Below, one piece after another: positions 52,947-61,724 of a stretch of 64,000 bases of DNA. The position numbers were made by a program, and so were the translations under genes. The stretch lies in the NCBI RefSeq assembly GCF_019448255.1, contig NZ_CP080410.1, positions 682,001 through 746,000 of the forward strand, in the 5' to 3' direction. Below the pieces are notes generated by a model, which worked only from the letters and a program-made list of their open reading frames with translations, made no database searches and was not told the DNA's origin. The first letter of the stretch is position 1. The number at the start of each line of letters is the position of its first letter. The stretch comes from Qipengyuania flava (GTDB lineage Bacteria; Pseudomonadota; Alphaproteobacteria; Sphingomonadales; Sphingomonadaceae).

Positions 52947-53648
52947 TCAGCGACCCACTTCAAGAAAGCCCGCTCGGGCGGCGAGAGCGGCGGGATCGCG
53001 CAGTGTCACGCCCGATCGTCCCGTGGTCTCCACCAGCCCTTCCTCGCGCAGCAGAGTGAACTGCCGGCTGACCGTTTCGATGGTCAGGCCGAGGCTTTCG
53101 GCAATGTCCCGCCGCGACATGGGCAGGTCGAGCGCGACGCCGTCCTCCGTGTGCCGGCCGATCCGCTCGGCAATCGACAAGAGGTAGCTGGCAAGGCGTT
53201 CCGGCGCGCTCTTGCGCCCAAGGCCAATGGATTTCTCGCGGCAGCGCGCCAGCGAGAGGCGAGCCGCGCTCAGAAGGTTGCCCATCACCGCTGCGTTGCC
53301 TTGGCAAATCCCGATGAGCGCCTCGTAGCCGATGGCCTCGATCCGGCACGGCTCAAGCGCCACCAGCGAATAGGCGTGGGCCGAACGCGCGGGCACGCAG
53401 ACCAGGTCACCCGCAAACTGAAAGGCGACGATCTGATCGCGTGCATCCGACGCATGGGCGACGAGCTTCATTGACCCCTTGGCGATGAAGACAAGCCGGT
53501 CGCCGCGCTCGCCCAAGGATGCGCGCTCGTCTTTCTCCACGCAAAGGCCGTCGGTTTCGGCCAATAGGGCCAGGTGGAGGCCGTCGCGCCGATCATCGGC
53601 GCCAAGCCGCGCCATCAGGGATTCGGGTCTGTCGAGGGTTTGAACCAT
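52947..53648 (-). CDS. Crp/Fnr-family transcription regulator (FixK/FNR-like DNA specificity)
   Basis: The protein has 233 aa: an N-terminal cNMP-fold barrel and a C-terminal HTH with [20 protein letters not shown] (about residues 178-197). The recognition helix has E191, S194 and R195, the ExxSR set that reads TTGAT half-sites. Cysteines are at 36, 84, 101, 115 and 136, but the N-terminal FNR cysteine cluster is missing. So it binds FNR sites but probably does not sense oxygen through a [4Fe-4S] cluster. It should regulate ccoN, ompW and perhaps itself. Confidence 0.9.
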   Translation of the reverse strand: MVQTLDRPESLMARLGADDRRDGLHLALLAETDGLCVEKDERASLGERGDRLVFIAKGSMKLVAHASDARDQIVAFQFAGDLVCVPARSAHAYSLVALEPCRIEAIGYEALIGICQGNAAVMGNLLSAARLSLARCREKSIGLGRKSAPERLASYLLSIAERIGRHTEDGVALDLPMSRRDIAESLGLTIETVSRQFTLLREEGLVETTGRSGVTLRDPAALAARAGFLEVGR

Positions 53649-53683
53649 GCGCCGCTGGTTGGCGCACGCCTTCGCGCCATTCC

Positions 53684-53697
53684 TTGATCTCCGTCAA
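53684..53697. promoter_or_regulatory. FNR-type box between the regulator and ompW
   Basis: TTGAT-CTCC-GTCAA matches the consensus at nine of ten positions. It lies in the 146-base divergent region, centred about 43 bases from the regulator start and 104 bases from the ompW start. It can serve ompW activation and autoregulation of the Crp/Fnr gene. Confidence 0.82.
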
Positions 53698-53794
53698 AGA
53701 CCGGGCCGGGGGCTTCGGCAAGAGAGCGGCCAGGGCGAAGCAAACATCCTGGACCGCACGGGGCGGTCGCTGCTTCGCAAGGATGGACAATTCC

Positions 53795-54463
53795 ATGAAG
53801 ACCAAGACCGCTGCCCTGATCGGTGCGCTGGCCTGCCTCGCATCGCCTTCTGTCGCGCTGGCCGAAGCCGGCGACGTACAGGTCAAACTGCTCGGCACCT
53901 ATGTCGCGCCCGATGGCAAGATCACCGATGTGAATGTCGATCTCGTCGGCCTGCCCGCGACCACGCAGACCGAAGCCAACGACAATGTCGTGCCGACGGT
54001 GGCCATCGAATACTTCTTCACCGACAATTTCTCTGTGGAGACGATCTGTTGCTTCACGCAGCACGATGTGGACGCCGTGTCCGGCCTGCCGGGTGCCGAG
54101 CTGGTTTCGAACGCGCGCCTTATCCCGGCGACGTTCACGGCCAAGTACCACATCCCCGCTGGCGGCGTGACGCCCTATGTCGGTGCAGGCGTCACCTACT
54201 TCCTCTGGATCAGCGACAAGCCGGGCGCGGCGACCGTGCCGCTGGGCGTGACCGACACGGACCTGTCGGACGAGTTCGGATTCGTGCTGCAGGCCGGCTT
54301 CGACATCCCGGTCGGCGACAGCGGGTTCGGCGTCTCGCTCGACGCGAAGAAGTACTTCGTCGACACCACGGCGCGTTGGTACGCGGGCAACACGCTGGCG
54401 ATCGAAACCGAACACAAGCTCGACCCCTGGGTGCTGAGCGCCGGGGTGTCCTACCGCTTCTAG
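53795..54463 (+). CDS. ompW: OmpW-family outer-membrane protein
   Basis: The protein has 222 aa from ATG 53795, with an alternative ATG at 53783. A signal peptide (ALIGALACLASPSVALA) is followed by an 8-stranded barrel starting VQVKLLGTYVAPDGK and ending SAGVSYRF. The pattern PTVAIEYFFTDNFSVETICCF is the OmpW signature. OmpW proteins let small hydrophobic molecules pass and respond to oxygen in other bacteria, matching the FNR box upstream. Confidence 0.93.
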   Translation: MKTKTAALIGALACLASPSVALAEAGDVQVKLLGTYVAPDGKITDVNVDLVGLPATTQTEANDNVVPTVAIEYFFTDNFSVETICCFTQHDVDAVSGLPGAELVSNARLIPATFTAKYHIPAGGVTPYVGAGVTYFLWISDKPGAATVPLGVTDTDLSDEFGFVLQAGFDIPVGDSGFGVSLDAKKYFVDTTARWYAGNTLAIETEHKLDPWVLSAGVSYRF

Positions 54464-54483
54464 GGCGGCGCCTTCGCAGTTGG

Positions 54484-54540
54484 GAAACCGCGATTCCGGG
54501 ATTTACACCACCTCCCACCCCGGGATTGCGGTTTCTCTTT
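54484..54540 (+). terminator. Probable terminator after ompW
   Basis: A 17-base stem (54484-54500 with 54519-54535, two G-T wobbles) with an 18-base loop is followed by TCTTTCTCC. It lies 20 bases after the ompW stop. The loop is long for an intrinsic terminator, but the stem is strong and the tail is T-rich. Confidence 0.7.
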
Positions 54541-54606
54541 CTCCTGTTGCGCGGCTGCGGTAAGGGCGGCCGACGGCGAAAGCCGCACGGGGGATAAGGC
54601 GCGGGC

Positions 54607-55656
54607 ATGAAGTCGACCGACAGTTTCTACATGGCCGATCTCTACGGGGAGCTTCAGCTTGCCCCGTCCGACGAGAAGCGCAACTGGCGCGCGCCGATCC
54701 CCGGCCTGCTGCTGGTCACGACCGCGGCGCTCGCCGCGCTCTGGCTGAGCGAACATTACGGCGCGCCGCAGATCCTGCTCGGCCTCCTGATCGGCTTTGC
54801 ACTCAATTTCACCAGCGCGGATGCGCGCCTGCGCCCGGGGCTCGACATGGCCTCGCAAACGCTGCTGCGAGTGGGGATCGTGCTGCTGGGCCTGCGCGTG
54901 ACCTTCGGCGAAATAGCCGCGCTCGGACTGCTGCCTTTCCTTGGCCTTGCCGCGATCATGGCCGGCGTGATCGGCGTCGGGGTGCTGGCCGCCCGGCTGA
55001 CGAGCCAGGACCTGCGGTTTGGCCTGCTCGCTGGCGGCGCGACGGCCATTTGCGGGGTCTCGGCAGCGCTCGCGCTGTGGAGCATCATCGGCTCCAAGCG
55101 GGTCAGCCAGGAAGGCTTCGCCATCACGGTGCTGGGCGTCACGCTTGCAAGCGCCCTGGCGCTGGCAACCTATCCGGCGCTTGCCGCCATGCTGGAGCTT
55201 TCGGACACGCAGGCGGGATTCCTGGTCGGCGCTTCGATCCACGATGTGGCGCAGGCCATCGGCGGCGGCTTTGCCGTGTCGGAAAAGGCGGGCGAAGTCG
55301 CGACCGTGGTCAAGCTTTCGCGCGTCACGCTGCTCGTGCCGCTCCTGCTGCTGGTCGCGCTGGTGCTGGGCCAGAAGGGCGAGGGCAAGCGCTTCTCGCT
55401 GCGCCAGGGCGTGCCTTGGTTCATCGCCGGCTTCGTCGCGGTGGTGGCGCTCAACAGCCTTGTGGCCGTGCCTGCCGCGCTTGCCGGATACGGCGCCTCG
55501 GCTGCCAGCTTTTTCCTCCTGCTCGCCGTGACCGCCGCCGCGATCAAGGCGGACCTTTCCGGCATCCTGGCGCATGGCTGGAAAGCCTTCGTGCCCGTAG
55601 CCGCTGCAACCTTGACCGCTTTCGCTCTCGCGCTCAGCGTGGCGTGGGCGCTTTGA
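54607..55656 (+). CDS. YeiH-family putative sulfate/thiosulfate exporter
   Basis: The protein has 349 aa with about ten membrane helices. The signature LLRVGIVLLGLRVTFGEIAALG and SIHDVAQAIGGGFAVSEKAGEVATVVKLSRV identify the YeiH/UPF0324 family. These are proposed to export sulfate or related anions, although direct proof is thin. The gene lies downstream of the ompW terminator; a DUF6356-like gene follows 23 bases after its stop. Confidence 0.88.
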   Translation: MKSTDSFYMADLYGELQLAPSDEKRNWRAPIPGLLLVTTAALAALWLSEHYGAPQILLGLLIGFALNFTSADARLRPGLDMASQTLLRVGIVLLGLRVTFGEIAALGLLPFLGLAAIMAGVIGVGVLAARLTSQDLRFGLLAGGATAICGVSAALALWSIIGSKRVSQEGFAITVLGVTLASALALATYPALAAMLELSDTQAGFLVGASIHDVAQAIGGGFAVSEKAGEVATVVKLSRVTLLVPLLLLVALVLGQKGEGKRFSLRQGVPWFIAGFVAVVALNSLVAVPAALAGYGASAASFFLLLAVTAAAIKADLSGILAHGWKAFVPVAAATLTAFALALSVAWAL

Positions 55657-55679
55657 TCACCCCCTGAGGATTCGCTGCC

Positions 55680-55931
55680 ATGTCCATTTTCACCGACCAC
55701 CCGCATTCGATCGGCGAGAGCTATTTCGAGCATCTCGCCAGCGCCTCGCGCTTTGGCCGGCGGCTGATCGTGGCGGGCCTTGCCTGCATCGTGCACGGGA
55801 TCTTCCCGTTCTGGTGCAAGGCCACGGGCAGCAAGGCGGTGCACAAGCTCTCGGCCGAGATGATTCACGGACGCGAAAAGTTCGGCCCCGGCGACCGGCG
55901 CCAGGGCGAACAGAAGGACTGGTGCATCTAG
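55680..55931 (+). CDS. DUF6356-like small protein
   Basis: The 83-residue protein starts IFTDHPHSIGESYFEHLASASRFG and has one hydrophobic segment, IVAGLACIVHGIFPFWC. I recall this as the DUF6356 family, common in Sphingomonadales, with no assigned function. It probably sits at the inner membrane. It follows the YeiH-like gene closely and may be co-transcribed. Confidence 0.75.
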   Translation: MSIFTDHPHSIGESYFEHLASASRFGRRLIVAGLACIVHGIFPFWCKATGSKAVHKLSAEMIHGREKFGPGDRRQGEQKDWCI

Positions 55932-55965
55932 GTTTTCTAGACACGCTCCCTGAGCGTGGAGGTTT

Positions 55966-56760
55966 CTACTTCGGCGGCATCCGGATCGCTCCGTCGAGGC
56001 GAAACTGGTGGCCGTTGATGTAACTGTTGCGCGCGATCTCGCAAATGAGCGAGGCAAACTCCTCCGGATGGCCGAGCCGCTTGGGAAAGGGCACCGAGGC
56101 GTTCAATTGCGCCCACATCGCCGGGTTGCGGTCCTTCATGCCCAGCATCAGCGGCGTCGCGAAGATGCCCGGCATGACCGAGTTCACGCGGATGCCGATG
56201 TCCATCAGGTCGCGCGCCATAGGCAGCACCAGCCCGTTCACGCCGGCCTTGCAGCTGCCGTAGATGACCTGACCGATCTGGCCATCCTGCGCCGCGACGC
56301 TGGCGGTCAAAGTGATGCAGCCACGCTCGCCATCTTCGTTGAGCGGTTCGGAGTTGGCCATGCCGAGCGCGGAATGGCTGGCGATGCGGTAGGACGAAAC
56401 AAGGATGCCCTCGGCCCCGAAAGCGTAGTCTTCGGTCTCGAGCCGCTTGTAGCGCCCGTTTTCCTTGTCCCAACCCAGCGTCTTCCCGCGACGGCTGGTC
56501 ATCGCGCAGTGGACCGTGACCCGTTCCTGCCCGTGCGCGGCACGCGCCGCTTCAAAGCCGTCGACCACCGATTGCTCGTCGGTGATATCGACCCGCGCAA
56601 ACGTGCCGCCGATGGCCTTGGCATGGGCCTCGCCCGCCTCTTCGTTGACGTCGAAAATCGTGACCTTGAGCCCTGCGTCCGCCAGCGCCTGCGCGCTCGC
56701 CTTGCCAAGCCCCGATGCGCCGCCCGTGACGACGGCGGCCATGCCCGCTGTGAGTTCCAA
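55966..56760 (-). CDS. Short-chain dehydrogenase/reductase
   Basis: The protein has 264 aa. The NAD(P)-binding motif VVTGGASGLGKASAQALADAG and the catalytic YGSCKAGVNGL (Y-x3-K) are present, with a Ser in LTASVAAQ. The segment GCITLTASVAAQDGQIGQVIY is like 3-hydroxyacyl-CoA dehydrogenase type II (HSD17B10-like) SDRs. The substrate cannot be fixed. The start is TTG at 56760, preceded by GGGAGAGAGAG; an ATG seven codons in is an alternative. Confidence 0.87.
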   Translation of the reverse strand: MELTAGMAAVVTGGASGLGKASAQALADAGLKVTIFDVNEEAGEAHAKAIGGTFARVDITDEQSVVDGFEAARAAHGQERVTVHCAMTSRRGKTLGWDKENGRYKRLETEDYAFGAEGILVSSYRIASHSALGMANSEPLNEDGERGCITLTASVAAQDGQIGQVIYGSCKAGVNGLVLPMARDLMDIGIRVNSVMPGIFATPLMLGMKDRNPAMWAQLNASVPFPKRLGHPEEFASLICEIARNSYINGHQFRLDGAIRMPPK

Positions 56761-56839
56761 ACTCTCTCTCCCTAGGTTTCCTCTCCCTGCGTGCTATCGC
56801 ATGGGAACCGGCATAGGAAGGGGAGGCGAAAGGGCCGCC

Positions 56840-57403
56840 ATGACATCGCTGCTGTTTGCCATGGTCGCCAGCTTCCTTGCCGCCACCGGCGCGCGCGACC
56901 AAGTGCTGGTCGCCCGGCTCTCGGGCACGCTTGGGCCTTCGAACGGGCTGCTTGCCGTTGCGCTTGCCAGCTCGGCCGCCACGGCGGCGATAGCGGCCTG
57001 GTTCGGGGACCGGCTGGCGCAGACCATGTCCGAGAACGCCTCGATCATGTTCGTCGCGATCGCGTTGCTGCTTGCCGCCTTCGAATGCGCCTGGCCCAAT
57101 CGGGAGAAGACGCCCGCCGAGCCCACTCGCTCGCTGGGCGCTATCGCAATCGTGCTGTTTGCCCGCCAACTGACCGACGCTTCGCGCTTCCTGGTCGCGG
57201 CTATGGCGGTTGTCTTTTCATCCTGGCCGCTCGCCGGGCTGGGCGGGGCACTAGGCGGCGGGGCAGCGGTGGCTGCGGGCTGGGCACTGGGCCACGCACT
57301 GGAGGAGAGGGCGCCCTTGCGCACCCTGCGGATCGGCCTTGCGGTCATCCTCTTCACCCTGGCGATCATCACGGGCCTGACTGCGCGTGGAATCATCGGA
57401 TAA
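56840..57403 (+). CDS. Membrane protein, possibly distant TMEM165/GDT1 (UPF0016)-like
   Basis: The protein has 187 aa from ATG 56840, with five to six hydrophobic helices arranged as two similar halves. Each half starts with a helix carrying an acidic/basic polar patch (ATGARDQVLVARLSG and LFARQLTDASRFLVAA), where UPF0016 proteins carry E-x-G-D-K-[ST]. Those signature residues are not conserved here, so it is either a degenerate member or unrelated. No function is assigned. Confidence 0.6.
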   Translation: MTSLLFAMVASFLAATGARDQVLVARLSGTLGPSNGLLAVALASSAATAAIAAWFGDRLAQTMSENASIMFVAIALLLAAFECAWPNREKTPAEPTRSLGAIAIVLFARQLTDASRFLVAAMAVVFSSWPLAGLGGALGGGAAVAAGWALGHALEERAPLRTLRIGLAVILFTLAIITGLTARGIIG

Positions 57404-57494
57404 ACCGATCACTGCGAATTCCTTTAATCGAGAAACCCTTTGAGGGATGGGCCGTTGGTGAGGCAAAGGTCAAATCAGACAAAGGGGAATTCCC

Positions 57495-57956
57495 ATGGCC
57501 GAACTCGGCAACAATTCGAAAGCTGGTCTCGTAAACGCTCTCAACGGTGCGCTGGCAGACACCACCGCGCTCTATTTCAAGACCAAGAACTTCCACTGGC
57601 ATGTTGCGGGCCCGCGTTTCCGCGACCTTCACGTGCTGTTCGACGAACAGGCCGCCCAGCTGGTCGGCACGATCGACGACCTTGGCGAGCGCGTGCGCAA
57701 GAACGACGAATACACGCTGACCTCGATCGGTAGTGTCGCCAAGCACACGCGCGTCAAAGACCAGGACGATGTCACGCTGACCGCCGATGCGATGGTGGTC
57801 GAACTGCGCGACGACAACAAGGTGCTCCACGACCGCCTGCTCGAAGTGAAGGAAGCGGCCGAGGAGGTGGGCGACAACGCCACCAGCGGGATCGTCGATG
57901 ACTGGATCGACCAGACCGAAGAACGCATCTGGTTCCTCAACCAGACGAGCAAGTAA
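57495..57956 (+). CDS. dps: Dps-family DNA-protecting ferritin-like protein
   Basis: The protein has 153 aa, a typical Dps length. The ferroxidase-site residues appear in YFKTKNFHWHVAGPRFRDLHVLFDEQAAQLVGTIDDLGER (H, D and E ligands). Dps shells store iron and shield DNA in starvation and oxidative stress. A hairpin terminator follows about 30 bases after its stop. Confidence 0.93.
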   Translation: MAELGNNSKAGLVNALNGALADTTALYFKTKNFHWHVAGPRFRDLHVLFDEQAAQLVGTIDDLGERVRKNDEYTLTSIGSVAKHTRVKDQDDVTLTADAMVVELRDDNKVLHDRLLEVKEAAEEVGDNATSGIVDDWIDQTEERIWFLNQTSK

Positions 57957-57983
57957 GCGAATAGCTATGCGAACGCTCAGCCG

Positions 57984-58013
57984 GGCCGCCTTTCCCCTTG
58001 GGGACGGGCGGCC
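57984..58013 (+). terminator. Probable terminator after dps
   Basis: Arms GGCCGCC (57984-57990) and GGCGGCC (58007-58013) enclose an inner CCCC-TT-GGGG hairpin. It lies 28 bases after the dps stop and just before the 6-phosphogluconolactonase gene; the following bases are only moderately T-rich. Confidence 0.55.
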
Positions 58014-58031
58014 TTGGTGTATCTAGGGCCC

Positions 58032-58652
58032 ATGGAAAACGCGAAAATCATCGAAGGCGCGAGCGATGCCACCATTGCCGACTGGCTCGCTGCGCGCCTT
58101 GGCGAGGCCATGGGTGACGGCGAGGGGCCGGTCACGATAACGGTCCCGGGCGGTTCGACTCCCTTCCCGATTATGGAGCTGCTGCTCCACCACGACCTCG
58201 ACTGGACGCGACTGGTCGTGTGGCCGGGCGATGACCGCGTCGTCCCCGAAGATCACCCCGCGTCGAACACCGGTAAGCTGCGCGATCTGTTCGAACCGGC
58301 AGGCGCAGAGGTGGTGACGCTGTCCGAAATGGAAGCGGTCCCCCACTTCGCGATCGCCTGGCTCGGGATGGGCGCCGACGGGCACATCGCCTCGCTGTTT
58401 CCCAACACCGATCCGCAGGTCGATGCGCGCGAGGCGGTCGTGCGCCTGACGCCCGATCCCCTGCCGCCCGAGGCCCCGTTCGATCGGATCAGCCTGACCA
58501 TGCCTTCGCTGCTCGCCAGCGACGTGCTGGTCTTCGTGATCCGGGGCGAGGAAAAGCGCGAAGTTCTCGACCAAGCCCTTGCGAAAAAACACGATCTTCC
58601 GGTTGCGCGGCTGCTCGCCGCGGCTAAACAACCGGTGACATGCTTCACCTGA
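58032..58652 (+). CDS. pgl: 6-phosphogluconolactonase
   Basis: The protein has 206 aa from ATG 58032 (no clear ribosome site is visible). The family motifs VPGGSTPFPIMELLL, VWPGDDRVVPEDHPASN and WLGMGADGHIASLFPNT are present. It opens 6-phosphogluconolactone in the pentose-phosphate or Entner-Doudoroff route. Its stop overlaps the Nudix gene start by 13 bases. Confidence 0.93.
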   Translation: MENAKIIEGASDATIADWLAARLGEAMGDGEGPVTITVPGGSTPFPIMELLLHHDLDWTRLVVWPGDDRVVPEDHPASNTGKLRDLFEPAGAEVVTLSEMEAVPHFAIAWLGMGADGHIASLFPNTDPQVDAREAVVRLTPDPLPPEAPFDRISLTMPSLLASDVLVFVIRGEEKREVLDQALAKKHDLPVARLLAAAKQPVTCFT

Positions 58653-59110
58653 TACCCAAGCCGCTGCACCAGCTGGTGCTCAAGATTGGTCACCGCGTCC
58701 GCCATCATTGGCGGCAGGTTCGTGGTACGACCGGCGAAGGCGTAAGCGTGATCGGACGGGACCTGCAGGGACAAATCCTGCTGGTGCGCCACAGCTACGG
58801 ACCGGACGGCTGGTATTTCCCGGGCGGCGGCGTCGGCCGCAAGGAAACCCCCGAAAGCGCAGCGCACCGCGAAATCCGCGAGGAAGTCGGCTGCCGGGTC
58901 GACGGCATGCGCCTTGTCGGCGTGATTGAGGAAACCCTTTCCGGCGCGCCGCACCGTGCGCACATCTTCGACGGCGTAATCGACGCCATGCCCCAGCCCG
59001 ACGGGCGCGAAATCATCGAAGCGCGCTTCTTTCCTACCCACTCACTGCCCGAGCCGCTGAGCCCGCGTACCAAGGCGCGCCTCGAGCTTTGGGAAGCGCG
59101 CAGGAGCTAA
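58640..59110 (+). CDS. Nudix hydrolase
   Basis: The protein has 156 aa. The Nudix box GGGVGRKETPESAAHREIREEVG matches G-x5-E-x7-RE-U-x-EE-x-G. Nudix enzymes hydrolyse nucleoside diphosphate derivatives; the substrate is unknown. The start overlaps the end of pgl, so it is co-translated. It ends four bases into the dinB stop on the opposite strand. Confidence 0.92.
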   Translation: MLHLIPKPLHQLVLKIGHRVRHHWRQVRGTTGEGVSVIGRDLQGQILLVRHSYGPDGWYFPGGGVGRKETPESAAHREIREEVGCRVDGMRLVGVIEETLSGAPHRAHIFDGVIDAMPQPDGREIIEARFFPTHSLPEPLSPRTKARLELWEARRS

Positions 59111-60225
59111 AGCAGGGAAAGCTGCGCGTCGGGGCGCGGCGCCTCATCCTCGCCATCGCGCTCCAGTTTCGACAGCGTCAGGCCCATCAGCCGTATCGGC
59201 ATGGGCAGCGGAAGCACCTCTTCGAGCAGCGCGCGGCCGATGGCGGCGAATTCCTCCTTGCTTGTGATCGCGCGGTCGACCGTCTTCGCGCGGCTGAAAA
59301 TCTGGAAGTCGGTGTATTTCATCTTCAGCGTCACCGTACGCCCGCGCGCCTCAGCGCGTTCGATATAGCCCCACACGATGTCGATAATGTCCTCCATCGT
59401 CTCGCGCAGCTCGCTGCCGGAGGACAGGTCGCGGCTGAAGGTCCGCTCCCCGCCGACCGACTTGCGAATCCGGCTGGATCGCACGGGTCTTAAATCGATG
59501 CCGCGCGCGGCGCGGTAGAGATAGTCGGCGAAGCTGCCGAAATGCGCGCGCAGCCATTCGATGTCCTTGGTAGCAAGGTCGCCGCCGGTTTCGATCCCGA
59601 GGCGCGCCATCTTCTCCGCTCCCTTGGGGCCGACGCCGTGGAACCGGCGGATCGGCAGGCCGGCGACGAACTGCGCACCTTCGCCCGGGCGGATGACGCA
59701 CATCCCGTCGGGCTTGTTCTGGTCGCTGGCGATCTTGGCGAGAAACTTGTTGTAGGACACGCCGGCGCTCGCGGTCAGCTTCGTCTTGGCGCGGATTTCC
59801 TGCCGGATCAGCTCGGCGATACGGGTCGCGCTGCCAATGCCGAGCTTGTCTTCGGTCACATCGAGATAGGCCTCGTCGAGGCTCAAGGGTTCGACGAGGT
59901 CGGTGTGGTGGCGAAAGATTGCGCGGATCTGCTGGCTCACCTCGCGGTACACATCGAAGCGGCTCTTGCAGAAGATGAGGTCCGGGCATTTGCGTTTGGC
60001 GGTGACGCTGGGCATCGCGCTGCGCACGCCGAACTTGCGCGCCTCGTAGCTCGCTGCCGCCACCACGCCGCGCCCGCTCGATCCGCCAACCGCGACCGGC
60101 TTGCCGCGCAGTTCGGGATTGTCGCGCTGCTCGACGCTGGCGAAGAAGGCGTCCATGTCGACATGGATAATCTTGCGCAGGCCATCCGCCTCGCCGTCCT
60201 CATCCGTGTCTTTCGCGTCACTCAT
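59107..60225 (-). CDS. dinB: DNA polymerase IV
   Basis: The protein has 372 aa from ATG 60225, with AAGGA six bases before. Catalytic motifs: IIHVDMDAFFASVEQRD and EPLSLDEAYLDVTED with the metal-binding acidic residues. SAGVSYNKFLAKIASD and the little-finger region follow, and the protein ends in QLSLL, a match to the beta-clamp-binding motif. It performs translesion synthesis. No LexA box was seen directly before the start. Confidence 0.95.
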   Translation of the reverse strand: MSDAKDTDEDGEADGLRKIIHVDMDAFFASVEQRDNPELRGKPVAVGGSSGRGVVAAASYEARKFGVRSAMPSVTAKRKCPDLIFCKSRFDVYREVSQQIRAIFRHHTDLVEPLSLDEAYLDVTEDKLGIGSATRIAELIRQEIRAKTKLTASAGVSYNKFLAKIASDQNKPDGMCVIRPGEGAQFVAGLPIRRFHGVGPKGAEKMARLGIETGGDLATKDIEWLRAHFGSFADYLYRAARGIDLRPVRSSRIRKSVGGERTFSRDLSSGSELRETMEDIIDIVWGYIERAEARGRTVTLKMKYTDFQIFSRAKTVDRAITSKEEFAAIGRALLEEVLPLPMPIRLMGLTLSKLERDGEDEAPRPDAQLSLL

Positions 60226-60292
60226 TATTCCTTCTAGATAGGCGCATGGGTTGCAAAGCGGAACCTTGTCCGTCACCTGCCATTTTGTGCAA

Positions 60293-61558
60293 ATGCGAAG
60301 CGATCCTCTGAGCGGCGGAGAACGCCCTGCGGCCGAAACGGCCCGGCGCCCCCTGATCGGGGAGCGCGAGCTTATCTGGATGATGGCGTTGCTGATGGCC
60401 TGCAACGCCTTTGGCATCGACGCCATCCTCCCCGCGCTCGACGAATTGGCGAGCACTCTGGGCGCCGAGGGCAACGACCGCCAGTTCGTGGTCGGCGTCT
60501 ACCTGCTCGCCGCAGGCATCGGCACGCTGATCCCGGGCGCCTTTGCCGACCGCTATGGGCGAAGGCCGGTGCTGTTCACCGCGCTTGCTTTCTACATCGT
60601 GCTCTCACTTGCTTGCGCGGCGGTAACGACCTTTGAGCAGCTGATCGTGCTGCGCGCGCTGCAAGGCTTCTTCGCCGCCGGCATCATCGCGCTTCCGCCC
60701 GCGATCATTCGCGACCGCGTGGGCGGCGACAAGATGGCGCGCATGATGAGCCTCATCTTCGTGATCTTTCTGCTGGTTCCGGCAGTCGCCCCCAGCATCG
60801 GGCAAGGGGTCATGCTGCTGCTTGGCGACTGGCGCTGGATTTTCGTCTCGATGGCCGTCCTGGGTCTCGCGATGACCGCCTGGGTCTATGTCCGCCTGCC
60901 GGAAACGCTGCACGAGGAGGACAAGCAGGAGATCAACATCTCCGTCATTGCGTCCAATATGCGCAGCGCCGTGACGATGCGCTCGACAATCGGCTACACG
61001 CTGGCTAGCGCGCTGGTGTTCGGGGCGCTGTTCGGCTTCATCAATTCGAGCCAGCAGCTGATCGGCGAGGCCTTTGGCGCTGGCGACATGTTCCCGCTGC
61101 TCTTTGCGATCTGCGCCGGCTGCATGGCGCTTGCCAACTGGTCCAACAGCCGCATCGTCGAACGCTTCGGCGCGCGCCGGGTGAGCCACACCGCGCTGTT
61201 CGTCTTCATTGCAGTGGCCGCCGCGCAGCTTTGGTTTGCGACCCAGCCCGACGAAGATTTGTGGACCTTCATCCCGCTGATGGCCGCGAACATGAGCCTG
61301 CTCGGCTTCATCGGTGCGAACTTCGGGTCGATTGCAATGCAGCCCTTCCGCCATATCGCCGGCGCTGCGTCGAGCGCGCAGAGCTTCCTGCGCATGACCA
61401 CCGGCGCACTGCTGGGCGCAGCCATCGGCTACGCCTACGACGGCACCGCACGCCCCCTTGCGCTGGCGTTGCTGGTCTCGGCGAGTGTGAGCCTGATCTT
61501 CGTGCTGTATTCGGAACGCGGCAGCCTGTTCGGCCCGCCCGAACCGGATATGGATTAG
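60293..61558 (+). CDS. MFS transporter, Bcr/CflA-like
   Basis: The protein has 421 aa from ATG 60293, with 12 helices. The first half contains the MFS motif GAFADRYGRRPVLF and the Bcr/CflA-type LQGFFAAGIIALPPAIIRDRVGGDKMARMMSLIFVIF. This family exports drugs such as bicyclomycin or other small molecules. The start is separated by 67 bases from dinB on the opposite strand. The inverted repeat at 61601 follows its stop. Confidence 0.9.
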   Translation: MRSDPLSGGERPAAETARRPLIGERELIWMMALLMACNAFGIDAILPALDELASTLGAEGNDRQFVVGVYLLAAGIGTLIPGAFADRYGRRPVLFTALAFYIVLSLACAAVTTFEQLIVLRALQGFFAAGIIALPPAIIRDRVGGDKMARMMSLIFVIFLLVPAVAPSIGQGVMLLLGDWRWIFVSMAVLGLAMTAWVYVRLPETLHEEDKQEINISVIASNMRSAVTMRSTIGYTLASALVFGALFGFINSSQQLIGEAFGAGDMFPLLFAICAGCMALANWSNSRIVERFGARRVSHTALFVFIAVAAAQLWFATQPDEDLWTFIPLMAANMSLLGFIGANFGSIAMQPFRHIAGAASSAQSFLRMTTGALLGAAIGYAYDGTARPLALALLVSASVSLIFVLYSERGSLFGPPEPDMD

Positions 61559-61600
61559 GTTTGTTGGGGTGCGGTCAGGACATGCGTCCCGACCTTGCGG

Positions 61601-61680
61601 CGGCACCGGCCCTCACCCCCACCCGGCCACCCATCAGTATAGTGCCGTGGGTGGCCGGGTGGGGGTGAGGGCCGGTGCCG
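61601..61680. repeat. 33-bp perfect inverted repeat between convergent genes
   Basis: Arms 61601-61633 and 61648-61680 are perfect reverse complements around the 14-base loop. Outside, CCTT/AAGG and GTC/GAC segments extend the helix with small bulges. It lies between the MFS gene (+) and the acyl-CoA carboxylase beta gene (-), 43 bases from each stop or less. The arm is a C/G-rich CCTCACCCCCACCCGGCC-type sequence resembling the palindromic intergenic repeats seen in alphaproteobacteria. It could be a bidirectional terminator, a REP-like element or both. Confidence 0.85.
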
Positions 61681-61724
61681 AAGGGACGGATGGATGTCCG
61701 TCCCGCACCCGACAAGAAACTCCC

